Below are positions 47,059 through 56,600 of a stretch of 64,000 nucleotides of DNA, piece by piece. The translations under genes were made by a program, and so were the position numbers. Within the stretch, counting starts at the first letter, position 1; each line of letters opens with the position of its first letter. Origin of the DNA: Gemmatimonadota bacterium (GTDB lineage Bacteria > Gemmatimonadota > Gemmatimonadetes > Gemmatimonadales > GWC2-71-9); the NCBI GenBank assembly GCA_003220795.1, contig QHTK01000044.1, positions 1-64,000 of the forward strand, written 5' to 3'. The notes under the pieces are model-generated. The model saw only the letters and a list, made by a program, of their open reading frames with translations, was not told where the DNA came from and ran no database searches.

Positions 47059-48125
47059 GAATCGCGATCTCCACCGGCGGCGGCGACGCCCCGGGGTTGA
47101 ACGCCGTGATCCGCGGGGCGGTGCTCGCCGCGATCCACCGCGGCTGGGAATGCGTCGGCATCCGGCGCGGCTACGACGGGCTGCTCGATGAGGACCGCGT
47201 CGTGCTGCTCGACGCCAACGCCGTCCGCGGCATCACCCACCTGGGCGGCACGATCCTCGGCACGACCAACCGCGGCGACCCGTTTCGCTGGCGGAGACAG
47301 CGCGCCGACGGCACGGCTATCGAGCACGATCGGGCCGACGAGCTGGTTGCGGCGTTCCACCGAAAGGGCATCGACGCCCTCATCGCGATCGGGGGGGACG
47401 GCTCGCTGCGCATAGCGCAGCGGCTGTTCCGCGAGAAGGGGATTTCCGTCGTGGGCGTTCCCAAGACGATCGACAACGACGTCGGCGGGACCCAGCTCAC
47501 GTTCGGATTCGACACCGCAGTCCAGACGGCCACCGAGGCGATCGACAAGGTCCACTCCACCGCCGAGAGCCACGAACGCGTGATGGTCGTGGAGGTCATG
47601 GGTCGCTACGCCGGGTGGATCGCCTTGCACTCCGGCATCTCCGGCTCCGCCGACGTGATCCTGATGCCCGAGATCCCGTTCGACATGGGCAAGGTGTGCG
47701 AGAAGATCGCGCGGCGCGAAGCGGAAGGACGCCACTTCAGCATTGTCGTCGTGGCCGAAGGCGCCGCTCCCCGGGGCGGGACCGTTTCGCTCATCGACCC
47801 GGAGCACCAGCGCCTGGGCGGTATCGGCGACAAGGTCGCGCACTCCATCCAGGAAATGACGGGCAAAGAGACGCGCAGCCTGGTGCTCGGGCACCTGCAG
47901 CGCGGCGGCAGCCCCACGACGTTCGACCGCCTGCTGGGCTTGCGCTTCGGCGCCGCGGCGGTGCGCGTCATCGCCGACGGGAAGTTCGGCACCATGGTGG
48001 CGCTCCGTCCCCCTACTATCGCCCCGATCTCGATCGACGAAGCGCTCGCCGCTCCGAAGACCGTACCACTCGACTCCGACACTATCGCGACCGCGCGCGA
48101 CCTGGGGATCTCCCTGGGAGACTGA
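47055..48125 (+). CDS. pfkA: 6-phosphofructokinase
   Basis: A protein of 356 residues from TTG 47055, which overlaps the selenoprotein stop as TTGA. It phosphorylates fructose-6-phosphate in glycolysis. The phosphoryl-donor site is GGDGS (113-117; Gly116 aligns with E. coli Gly104, favouring ATP). The catalytic stretch is PKTIDND with Lys137 at the position of E. coli Gly124, a lysine usual in pyrophosphate-dependent and long group III enzymes. The Gly/Lys mix is the ATP-using form in the clades I know. Other anchors are the N-terminal STGGGDAPGLNAV, VEVMGRYAGWIA, and LGHLQRGGSPTTFDR. No strong ribosome binding site precedes the TTG. Confidence 0.92.
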   Translation: MRIAISTGGGDAPGLNAVIRGAVLAAIHRGWECVGIRRGYDGLLDEDRVVLLDANAVRGITHLGGTILGTTNRGDPFRWRRQRADGTAIEHDRADELVAAFHRKGIDALIAIGGDGSLRIAQRLFREKGISVVGVPKTIDNDVGGTQLTFGFDTAVQTATEAIDKVHSTAESHERVMVVEVMGRYAGWIALHSGISGSADVILMPEIPFDMGKVCEKIARREAEGRHFSIVVVAEGAAPRGGTVSLIDPEHQRLGGIGDKVAHSIQEMTGKETRSLVLGHLQRGGSPTTFDRLLGLRFGAAAVRVIADGKFGTMVALRPPTIAPISIDEALAAPKTVPLDSDTIATARDLGISLGD

Positions 48126-48154
48126 GGCACGCCGGCCGGCGCGACCAACCTATC

Positions 48155-48160
48155 TATATT
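48155..48160 (+). promoter_or_regulatory. TATATT -10 element, helicase gene
   Basis: TATATT ends 6 bases before GTG 48167, so the transcript probably begins at the start codon. Confidence 0.5.
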
Positions 48161-48166
48161 GCGGGC

Positions 48167-50719
48167 GTGCGAGTGTCGCGCGACCACTTTCTTCCTCCCG
48201 ATCCCCAGGCCTTCCTCGCCGCCGAGCCCTCGACCGGGCGGGTCGTCGTCATCGCCCCGACCCGTGCGGCGTGCGAGACGATCGAGCTGGCGTTCGGCCT
48301 GAACATCGACACCCTACTCGCGCGGGAGCACGGTGCCGACATCGACCGCCTGGCCGCCTCGGGGCGGGGGTTCGGCATCGTGGCCGGCACCGGCACTGGG
48401 AAGACGCTCGCGATCCGCTCGATCGCCCAGACCATCCTGCGGGCGCCCCTCAAGGTCGGCGTGGTGAACCGCGAGCGCGAAGCGACGCCCGAAACGCCGA
48501 CCTGGAACGTGGTGATCGTCACCACGGGCATCGCCCGCCGCTGGTTCGAGGACGGCCTGATCACCGCGCGCGACACGCTCGTCGTGGACGAAATCCATCA
48601 GACGTCGGCGGAGCTCGAGCTTTGCCTCGCGCTCGGCAAGCGGGCCCGATGCCGCTTCATCTGGCTCTCGGCGACCGTGGATCCGGCCTTCTACGCCCGC
48701 TACCTCGGCTCGGTCGAGGTGCTCGAGACCCGGGCGTTCGACCCGGCGAAGGCCGCCCAGGTGCGCGTGCTCCCCCAACAGCCGCTCGAGTTCCTGAACG
48801 AGCGCTTCGTCAAGCAGGTCATGGGGGAGCGGCGCGGCGTGGCCGTCTTCGTGCCGACCCGCGCCGAAGTCGAGCAGATCGCGCGGGAGCTGGGTGCCCG
48901 TTGGCCGGCCCTGCCCACGGCGTTCTACCACGGCGGCGAGCCGATCCGGGTCATCCGCCCCTTTCTGGACGGGGAGGTGCGGCGGCCGTTCCTCTTGGCG
49001 ATGACGGCGGCCGGCCAGTCCGCCCTGAACATCCGTGGGCTCGACACGGTGGTGATCTACGACGCCCGCTATACCAACGTCGTGGAGCGGGGCCGCAACG
49101 TGCTGACCCGCCTGTACCTCGGGGCGAATGAAATTCTCCAGATGGCGGGCCGGGTGCACGGCCGCGTCGCAGCGGGCGAAGTGTACATCCTCTCGGACCG
49201 CGCGCTCGATTTCGAGCGGCTGGTGCCGACCCCGCCGGAATTTCAGCTCGCGGGGGACGCGGAGCGCGTCGCGATCACCTGCGCCGCGCTGGGTGTGGAC
49301 GCGCAAGACCTCGACTTGCCCGTCCCGCTCGATCGGCGGGCGTATCGCGAGGCGCTGCAGCTCTTGACGGAGCGAGGCCTCATTGAGCGAGGCCGGCTGA
49401 CGCGCTATGGTCGCGAGGTCGAGGCGATGCCGGTGGAGCGGCCTTGGGGCGAGCTGCTGTATCACGCGGACGGCGAGCTGACGCCCATCGTGGCGGTCGC
49501 GGCCAACATCGAGTCACTGCACCGCATGACTCGCGAGGAGCGGGAGCTGAAAGGGCTGATCGTGGCCGGGAGCGATCATCTCACGGCCTACAACGTGTTC
49601 GCCGAGGCGGTCAACAAACACGGCTACCTGGGGGAGGTCTACGGCCTGCCGCGTCACCTGTTCCGCGAGAGCGTGGATTCCTGGGCCGAGGGCCGCGGGG
49701 TGCTGGTCAAGGCGATCGAGGACGTGGCGCTCGGCACCGCGTCGGTGTACCGGCAGCTGGAGCTCGCGCTCCCCGAAAAGCTCCCCTACGCCGGCGACAA
49801 AACGCTGGCGGCCTTCGCCGACCTGGTCGCGAAGATCATGCCGTTCGACCTGGTGATCGACGAGGAGACGGCGGACGGACGCGAGGCACGGGTGAGCCGC
49901 GGGTCGGTGGCCGGCAGCTGGGGGGCGGTCGCGGGAACGCTGCGCTACTTCGCGGACCGGTTCGGCGTGCCGCGCGCGAGCATCGAAGGCACCCAGCTCC
50001 CCGAGCGTGCCTTGCGCCGCTACGCGCGGCGGGGCGCCCCCGGCGTGGTGTTCGAACGGCAGCGCCGGCGTGAGGGCCTCATGGTGGTGCGCACCGTCGA
50101 GTACTTCGGCTTCGTGCTCGAGCGTGAAGTCGAGCCGCTGCGGAGCCCGTTTCCCCCCGATCTCGCCGCTGCCGCCCGGGCGGCGCTCGTGCAGGCCCTG
50201 CTGGCGGGAGAAACGCCGCATCCCGACCAGGGGCGGATACGGAAAGCGCTCGAGCGCTTCGGCTTCTATTGGCGACGCTCGGGGGGACGGCTTGCGGACG
50301 CGGCCGGCGAGCGACTGACGGCCCGCCTCGCGGCTCAGCTCGAGGGTGTGACCTCGTGGGACGAGTTCATCAATACGCGCCTCGCGCTCGACGTCGATGC
50401 GGCGATTCCCGAGGGCGTGCGTCATGAGCTCGACGCGCTGCCGTCCTCGATCCACTTGTACGGCGACCGCGTCCCCGTGGATTACGACGTGGATCAGGGC
50501 GCCGGCGTGATCCGGCTGCGACTCAAGGAGGGGCAGGCGCGCCGGCTCCAGCCGCGCGACCTGCCGCCGCTCGATCGTCCGGTGCGTTTTACGGTGCTGC
50601 GGGGCAAGCGTGAGGCGGTGCGAGCCGACACGCTGGAGGACCTGCGGCGCCAGCTCAGCAGTCTGTCGCGCGAGGAACGGGTGCGCCTGGTACGCGGTGG
50701 GCGGCGGCGGCGGCGCTAG
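48167..50719 (+). CDS. DEAH/HrpB-like ATP-dependent RNA helicase
   Basis: A protein of 850 residues (GTG 48167; GTG 48173 also possible). The two RecA-like domains carry VAGTGTGKTLAIRS (Walker A, near 72), VVDEIHQTSAE (DEIH box near 140), LSATVDP (motif III) and LQMAGRVHGR (motif VI). After them come winged-helix and ratchet-like helices (REALQLLTERGLIERGRLT) and a C-terminal OB-like region, as in HrpA/HrpB. The N-terminus is short and lacks the usual HrpB start. Possible roles are RNA remodelling or ribosome processing; sequence does not say which. The basic C-terminus (GGRRRRR) suggests nucleic-acid contact. Confidence 0.82.
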   Translation: MRVSRDHFLPPDPQAFLAAEPSTGRVVVIAPTRAACETIELAFGLNIDTLLAREHGADIDRLAASGRGFGIVAGTGTGKTLAIRSIAQTILRAPLKVGVVNREREATPETPTWNVVIVTTGIARRWFEDGLITARDTLVVDEIHQTSAELELCLALGKRARCRFIWLSATVDPAFYARYLGSVEVLETRAFDPAKAAQVRVLPQQPLEFLNERFVKQVMGERRGVAVFVPTRAEVEQIARELGARWPALPTAFYHGGEPIRVIRPFLDGEVRRPFLLAMTAAGQSALNIRGLDTVVIYDARYTNVVERGRNVLTRLYLGANEILQMAGRVHGRVAAGEVYILSDRALDFERLVPTPPEFQLAGDAERVAITCAALGVDAQDLDLPVPLDRRAYREALQLLTERGLIERGRLTRYGREVEAMPVERPWGELLYHADGELTPIVAVAANIESLHRMTREERELKGLIVAGSDHLTAYNVFAEAVNKHGYLGEVYGLPRHLFRESVDSWAEGRGVLVKAIEDVALGTASVYRQLELALPEKLPYAGDKTLAAFADLVAKIMPFDLVIDEETADGREARVSRGSVAGSWGAVAGTLRYFADRFGVPRASIEGTQLPERALRRYARRGAPGVVFERQRRREGLMVVRTVEYFGFVLEREVEPLRSPFPPDLAAAARAALVQALLAGETPHPDQGRIRKALERFGFYWRRSGGRLADAAGERLTARLAAQLEGVTSWDEFINTRLALDVDAAIPEGVRHELDALPSSIHLYGDRVPVDYDVDQGAGVIRLRLKEGQARRLQPRDLPPLDRPVRFTVLRGKREAVRADTLEDLRRQLSSLSREERVRLVRGGRRRRR

Positions 50720-50768
50720 GGAACCTGCGGGGCGGGTGTGACCTCGGCGCGATAGGGGGGTCCTCTCT

Positions 50769-51296
50769 ATGACGGCGGTGCTGGCTGAAACTCTGACCCT
50801 GCATCCGAGTATGCAATCAGGTATGGCACAACGAGACAAGACTACCAGCGTTCCACCTCCGCTCTCCTTCGCGCCCCTCGGCCAGGCGGTCTTGGAGTCG
50901 TTCGGCGAGGGCGTGGTGGTGTTCGACGCCTACGGCCGGATGATCTACGCGAACCAGCGCGCGCGCCGAGTAGTGGACAGTCTGGGCGACCAGACGTTCC
51001 TGCGCGGCGGTGCCCTGCGAGAGCGGCTCGTCAGCTTGGGCGGCCGGCCCCGCTCGCTGAAGCAGGGCGCGGCGGAGCTCGGTGAGGCGATCTTCCTGCC
51101 CGACGGTGATCACGCGGCGACGCTCGCGGAGCGCGAACGGCTGGCGATCCTCGACACCCTGGAGCAGACGCACGGCAAGCTGGCCGAGACGGCCCGCCGG
51201 CTCGGCATCAGCCGCACCACTCTGTGGCGACGGCTGCGCGCCTACGGCCTCCGGCCTGACGCGCATGACAGCCGCGGACCGACGGTGCGCGCGTAA
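50769..51296 (+). CDS. PAS and Fis-type helix-turn-helix regulator
   Basis: A protein of 175 residues. A PAS-like domain (about 38-75: ESFGEGVVVFDAYGRMIYAN) is followed by a linker and a C-terminal Fis-type HTH (LEQTHGKLAETARRLGISRT and LWRRLRAYGL). The Fis motif is that of NtrC-type activators, but the AAA+ sigma-54 domain is missing, so it acts alone or as an adaptor, binding DNA directly under PAS control. ATG 50823 (MAQRDKTTS) is an alternative start. It stands between the helicase gene and the thioesterase. Confidence 0.8.
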   Translation: MTAVLAETLTLHPSMQSGMAQRDKTTSVPPPLSFAPLGQAVLESFGEGVVVFDAYGRMIYANQRARRVVDSLGDQTFLRGGALRERLVSLGGRPRSLKQGAAELGEAIFLPDGDHAATLAERERLAILDTLEQTHGKLAETARRLGISRTTLWRRLRAYGLRPDAHDSRGPTVRA

Positions 51297-51342
51297 CGGC
51301 GCCGGGCGCGCCGCGCGGCTGGCGTCGTAGTTTCAGGTCCTC

Positions 51343-51376
51343 TAGCTTCCCGCTCAGGCCACCGCCCGGGAAGCTA
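51343..51376 (+). promoter_or_regulatory. Inverted repeat covering a start codon
   Basis: TAGCTTCCCG (51343-51352) and CGGGAAGCTA (51367-51376) are perfect complements across a 14-base loop, and the second arm ends in the A of the ATG at 51376. It could be an RNA hairpin hiding the start or a DNA operator. Confidence 0.55.
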
Positions 51377-51864
51377 TGCGCGTCGCGCCGTACGTCATCG
51401 AAGAGTATGTCCGCTGGTCGGACGTGGATTTCGCGGGCATCATCTTCTACGGCTCCTACGTGCGCTTCTTCGAGATCGCCGAGACGGAGCTGTTCCGCGC
51501 CTGCGGGCTCGCCTACGCGCAGGTGTTCGATCGCTATGACGTGTTTCTGCCCCGCAAGGCGGTGCACAGCGAGTTCTATTCGCCCGCCCGTCTGGACGAC
51601 CGGCTGCGCGTCGCCACATACGTCGGGCGGATCGGCACCACGTCGCTCACGCTGAACTTCGATGTGTTCCGTGGCACCGGACGGGCTCTCATCGCGGCGG
51701 GCTGGATGGTGCTCGTCTGTGTGGACCGGAAGCAGTTGAAGCCCCGGCGGCTCCCTGCGGAGTTGGTCGAGGCGCTCGCGCCCCACACCCTGTCGCTCGA
51801 AGCCGCGCGCGCGCAGCTCGGCGCGCCGGCCCCCGCCCCCGCCCCCGCCCCCCCAACCCCCTGA
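51376..51864 (+). CDS. Acyl-CoA thioesterase, YbgC-type hotdog
   Basis: A protein of 162 residues. The hotdog fold signature VRWSDVDFAGIIFYGSYVRF supplies the catalytic Asp, followed by FFEIAETELFRACGL and the strand set DDRLRVATYVGRIGTTSLTL. It hydrolyses acyl-CoA or acyl-ACP thioesters in the cytoplasm. YbgC enzymes often accompany Tol-Pal genes, which are absent here. The C-terminus is a poly-Ala-Pro tail (APAPAPAPAPP) encoded by a C-rich run, likely disordered. The start is at the end of the inverted repeat. Confidence 0.88.
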   Translation: MRVAPYVIEEYVRWSDVDFAGIIFYGSYVRFFEIAETELFRACGLAYAQVFDRYDVFLPRKAVHSEFYSPARLDDRLRVATYVGRIGTTSLTLNFDVFRGTGRALIAAGWMVLVCVDRKQLKPRRLPAELVEALAPHTLSLEAARAQLGAPAPAPAPAPPTP

Positions 51865-52367
51865 ACGCGCGCGCGCTCGTGCTGCTGGCGCTCGGCGCCA
51901 CGGCGTGCGGCAGCCGCGGAGCGGGGCCGGCGGCGCGGTTGAGCGCCCGCATCATTCGTCAGTCCCGCGACACGCTGCGCTTCGAGGTCCCCGCCGTCGC
52001 CAACCGCTGCGGGCGTGCCATCGGAGACGGCGTGGTGCTGCAAGGCAGCGAGCACGGCAACGGCGTCCTCATCTACCTCCGGTCCAGCGACTCGGCCGCG
52101 AGCGTTGAATTCCCGCTCATGGCACGCGCCGACAGCTCTACGCCGCGCGGCGCGATCGTTACGGCGCGCTTCCAGGCGGGTGACCTGGCGCGCGGCGTCG
52201 TCCTCGACAGCGGCACGGTGGCGGTGACGCGGGCCGGGGACGTGCTCACGGCCATCGTCCGAGGCGCGGGCGCTGAGGTCGCCGGGACGGGGCGCGTGGC
52301 CCTCGACGCGTCGTTCCAGATGCTGCGCCTGGGAGCGGACACGGTGCCGTGCACGGCGCAGCTGTGA
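51861..52367 (+). CDS. Small lipoprotein, unknown
   Basis: About 168 residues. The CTG at 51861 overlaps the previous stop as CTGA and gives a complete lipoprotein signal (MNARALVLLALGATAC). The first GTG (51879) would leave a short but possible signal. The mature part is beta-rich (RDTLRFEVPAVANRC, GVLIYLRSS, GTVAVTRAGDVLTAIV) and ends in a lone cysteine segment (VPCTAQL) that could pair with the earlier one. I recognise no family. Co-transcribed with the thioesterase. Confidence 0.65.
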   Translation: MNARALVLLALGATACGSRGAGPAARLSARIIRQSRDTLRFEVPAVANRCGRAIGDGVVLQGSEHGNGVLIYLRSSDSAASVEFPLMARADSSTPRGAIVTARFQAGDLARGVVLDSGTVAVTRAGDVLTAIVRGAGAEVAGTGRVALDASFQMLRLGADTVPCTAQL

Positions 52368-52378
52368 TCGCCCGGCGT

Positions 52379-52384
52379 TAGATT
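52379..52384 (+). promoter_or_regulatory. TAGATT -10 element, ispH
   Basis: TAGATT is followed by six C and then GTG 52391, the same close arrangement seen at other genes here. Confidence 0.5.
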
Positions 52385-52390
52385 CCCCCC

Positions 52391-53593
52391 GTGGAGCAGA
52401 CCTACTTCCGGAGAGGGTTCGGGCTGAAGGGGCGCATCGAAGGCGCCCTGACGGCCGACTACCACAGCCACGTGGTGGATCGAATCCGCGAGCACGGCTA
52501 CGTGCTCGCGCTGGGTGACCTCACCTTCAAGTTGGCCGGCGAATTCGGGTTCTGCTACGGCGTCGACCGCGCCGTCGAGTACGCGTACGAGACCCGCACC
52601 AAGTTCCCCGACAAGCGCATCTTCCTCGTGGGCGAGATCATCCACAACCCGCACGTGAACTTGAAGCTGCGCGCGATGGGCGTGACGTTCCTCGAGCGCC
52701 CCGACGGGGCCGAGCTCGAGCTGAGTGGCGTGACCCCTGACGACGTCGTCATCCTTCCCGCCTTCGGCGTGACGGTGCGCGACTTCGAGCGGCTGCGCGC
52801 GATCGGCTGCGTGCTCGTCGACACGACCTGCGGCTCCGTGCTCAACGTGTGGAAGCGGGTCGAGTCGTACGCCAAGGACGGCTTCACGGCGATCATCCAC
52901 GGCAAGTCATACCACGAGGAGACGAAGGCCACCTCGAGCCAGGTGACCAAGTACACCGAGGGCCGCTACCTCGTAGTACGGGACATGGCGCAGGCACGGG
53001 ACGTGTGCGACTACATCGAGTCAGCGGGGAGCAGGGAGCGGTTTCTGCAGAGCTTCGCCGGCAAGGTGTCGCCCGGCTTCGACCCGGATCGCGACCTCGT
53101 TCGGGTGGGGGTCGCGAATCAGACGACCATGCTGTCGGGTGAGTCGCTCGCCATCGCCGCGGAACTCCGGAAAAGCATGTCAAAACGTTACGGCGAAGCC
53201 GCGCTCGCCGGGCACTTCCGCACGTTCGACACGATCTGTTCGGCCACGCAAGACCGTCAGGACGCGGTCCTCAAGCTGATCGCCGAGCCGCTCGACCTGA
53301 TGGTGGTGATCGGCGGCTACAACTCGAGCAATACGACTCACCTGGCCGCGATCTGCCACGAGAAGGTGCCGACCTATCACGTCGAGGACGCGGCCTGCAT
53401 CGACCCGGCAGCGGGCGCCATCCGGTTCCGCCCGGTGGGCGACCAGGAAGAGCAGCGCCGCGACGCGTGGCTGCCTGCCGGGCCGGTCACGATCGGGATC
53501 ACCGCCGGCGCCTCGACCCCGAACAACAAGATCGGGGAGACGATCGTCCGGATCGCCGCGTCGCGGGGGGTCTCGCTCGACGGCGTGGCCTAG
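52391..53593 (+). CDS. ispH: 4-hydroxy-3-methylbut-2-enyl diphosphate reductase
   Basis: A protein of 400 residues from GTG 52391. It carries out the last step of the methylerythritol pathway, making IPP and DMAPP with a 4Fe-4S cluster. The three ligands are Cys55 (GFCYGVDRA), Cys147 (VDTTCGSV) and Cys283 (TICSATQDRQ); substrate contacts include the IIHNP and GYNSSNT stretches. The N-terminal 40 residues (FRRGFGLKGRIEGAL) and overall length mark the long, cyanobacterial/plant-like form rather than the 310-residue E. coli type. The segment near 53030 has a short GGGAGCAGGGAGCGG-like run coding for ESAGSRE. Confidence 0.94.
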   Translation: MEQTYFRRGFGLKGRIEGALTADYHSHVVDRIREHGYVLALGDLTFKLAGEFGFCYGVDRAVEYAYETRTKFPDKRIFLVGEIIHNPHVNLKLRAMGVTFLERPDGAELELSGVTPDDVVILPAFGVTVRDFERLRAIGCVLVDTTCGSVLNVWKRVESYAKDGFTAIIHGKSYHEETKATSSQVTKYTEGRYLVVRDMAQARDVCDYIESAGSRERFLQSFAGKVSPGFDPDRDLVRVGVANQTTMLSGESLAIAAELRKSMSKRYGEAALAGHFRTFDTICSATQDRQDAVLKLIAEPLDLMVVIGGYNSSNTTHLAAICHEKVPTYHVEDAACIDPAAGAIRFRPVGDQEEQRRDAWLPAGPVTIGITAGASTPNNKIGETIVRIAASRGVSLDGVA

Positions 53594-53614
53594 CCAGTTT
53601 CGGGAAATCTTCGC

Positions 53615-53620
53615 CATATT
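53615..53620 (+). promoter_or_regulatory. CATATT -10 element, lhr
   Basis: CATATT lies 6 bases before GTG 53627 and matches five of six positions of the close -10 pattern seen at other starts here. Confidence 0.35.
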
Positions 53621-53626
53621 TCGTCT

Positions 53627-56600
53627 GTGCCACTCTCCGGCTTTCACCCGACGATCGCGCGCTGGTTCGGCGACCGGTTCGCGGAGCCCACCGAACCGCA
53701 GCGGGGCGCGTGGCCCGTCATTCAGGCGGGCCGTAACGCCCTGATCGCGGCGCCTACCGGCTCGGGGAAGACGTTCGCCGCCTTCCTGGCGGCGATCGAT
53801 TCCCTGCTGCGCCAGGGACTCGAGGGGACGCTGCGGGACGAAACGCAGGTGGTGTACGTGTCGCCGCTGAAGGCGCTCTCCAACGACGTTCAGAAGAACC
53901 TGGCCGAGCCGCTCGCCGAGATCCGGCGCACGCTCGAGGGGATGTGCCTTCCCGACGTAGAAATCCGGACGGTGGTTCGTACCGGTGACACGCCGGCGGC
54001 GGAGCGGCAAGCGATGGTGCACCGGCCGCCTCACATCCTCGTCACCACGCCCGAGTCGCTGTTTCTGATCCTTACGTCCGAACGCGCGCGCGAGATGCTC
54101 CGCAGCGTGCGCACGGTGATCGTCGACGAGATCCACGCGGTGGCGCGCGACAAGCGCGGCAGCCACCTCGCGCTGTCGCTCGAGCGGCTCGAGCACCTCG
54201 CGGGCCGGCGGCTGCAGCGCATCGGGCTCTCGGCGACACAAAAGCCGATCGAAGACATCGCCCAGTTCCTGGTCGGCGCCAATCGAGCCTCGAGCCCCGA
54301 CTCAGGAGCCCCAACGATCATCGACTCCGGGCACGCCCGGGCGCTCGATCTCGCCATCGAGATCCTGTCCTCCCCGCTCGAAGCCGTGATGGCGGGTGAA
54401 GTGTGGGACGAGCTGTACGACCGGCTGGCGCAGTTGATCGGCGAGCACCGCACGACGCTCGTCTTCGTGAACACGCGGCGCTTGGCCGAGCGGCTCACGT
54501 TGCACCTGTCCGAGCGGCTCGGCGCGGAGCACGTGACCTCGCACCACGGCAGCCTGTCCAAAGAGAAGCGGCTCGACGCGGAGACCCGGCTCAAGGAGGG
54601 CAAGCTCAAGGCGCTCGTCGCGACGGCGTCGCTCGAGCTGGGGATCGACATCGGCACGGTGGACCTGGTGTGCCAGATCGGCTCGACGCGCTCGATTGCG
54701 ACGCTGCTGCAGCGCGTGGGACGCGCGGGGCATCACCTCCAGGCAATCCCCAAGGGGCGGCTGTTCCCGCTGTCGCGCGACGAGCTGATCGAATGTGCGG
54801 CGCTGCTGCGGGCGACGGCGGAGCGCCGGCTGGACCGGCTGGTGATCCCCGACCACCCGCTCGACATCCTGGCTCAGCAGATCGTCGCGGCCGCCGCGGG
54901 CGACGAATGGGACGAAGCAGCGCTGTATGACCTGGTGCGCGGCGCGTATCCGTATCGCGACCTGTCCCGCAAGGACTTCGACGACGTAGTGCAGATGTTG
55001 GCGGAGGGGTTCACCACGCGCCGGGGCCGGCGCGGCGCGTACATCCACTACGACGGGGTGAACCACCGGCTGCGCGGCCGGCGCGGCGCCCGGCTCGCCG
55101 CCATCACCTCCGGCGGCGCGATCCCCGACATTGGGGACTACCGCGTGATCCTCGAACCGACCGAGACGTTCGTCGGCACGCTGAACGAGGATTTCGCGAT
55201 CGAGAGCATGCCGGGCGATATCTTCCAGCTCGGCAACAGCTCGTACCTGATCAACAGGATCGAGTCGGGGCAGGTACGGGTGGTCGACGCGCAGGGCCAG
55301 CCGCCCAGCATTCCGTTCTGGTTGGGTGAAGCGCCGGCGCGCACGCCGGAGCTCTCGGAGGAAGTCTCCCGGCTCAGGCAGGACATCGCGGACCGTCTGG
55401 GCGATCCGCCCGGCGCGATCGCCTGGCTCGTGGGCGCCGTGCCGGGGCTCCCCGAGGCGGCGGCCCGCCAGATGGTGGAGTACCTGGACGCCGCGCAGCG
55501 GATCCTCGGCGTCATTCCGACGCAGCAGACGCTCGTGCTCGAGCGGTTCTTCGACGAGGCGGGCGGGATGCAACTGGTGCTGCACGCGCCGTTCGGCAGC
55601 CGCGTGAACCGGGCGTGGGGCCTGGCGCTGCGCAAGCGCTTCTGTCGCAGCTTCAACTTCGAGCTGCAGGCGGCGGCAACCGAAGATGCCATTGTTTTGT
55701 CGCTCGGGCCGCAGCACAGCTTCCCACTGGATGACGTGTTTCACTACCTCAAGCCCGACACCGCCGAGCACCTCTTGGTGCAGGCGATGCTGGACGCGCC
55801 CATGTTCGGCTCGCGGTGGCGCTGGAACGCAACGCGCGCGCTCGCGGTGCTGCGCTCGCGCGGCGGCAAGAAGGTGCCGACGCCGCTGCAGCGTATGGAC
55901 GCGGAGGACCTGGTCGCCGCCGTCTTCCCCGACCAGCTCGCGTGCCCCGAGAATCTGGTAGGTGACCGGGAGATCCCCCACCATCCGCTGGTGCAGCAGA
56001 CGATCGCCGACTGCCTGCTCGAGGCGATGGACTTCCCCGGTCTGAAGCGGGTGCTCGAAGGCATGGATGCGGGACGCTTCACGCTGGTGGCGCGCGACAC
56101 GCCGGAGCCGTCGCCCCTGTCGCACGAGGTGTTGAACGCCAAGCCGTACGCGTTCCTGGACGACGCCCCGCTGGAAGAGCGCCGCACCCAAGCCGTGATC
56201 ACCCGCCGCGGCCTCGACGTGAAGACGGCCGACGAGCTCGGCACGCTCGACCGGGATGCGATCGACCGGGTGAAGGACGAGGCGTGGCCAGAGGTCACGA
56301 GCGCCGACGAACTTCACGACGCTCTACTCGTGATCGGTGCCGTCCCGAGTGCGGAATGCGGAGTGCGGAATGCGGAATGGCAGGGCCATTTCGATGAGCT
56401 GGCCGGGCAGCGGCGGGCAGGCCAGCTCATGACGGAGCGGCCCCTGTGGGTCGCGGCCGAGCGACTGCCGATGCTCGAGGCGGTGTTCCCCGGGGCGGCA
56501 TGCGAGCCGGCGCTGGTACCGCCCGAGCGGGAGCGCGCGAAGAGCTGGACCCGCGAGGACGGGATGCGTGAGCTGGTGCGCGGGCGGCTCGAGGCCGTGG

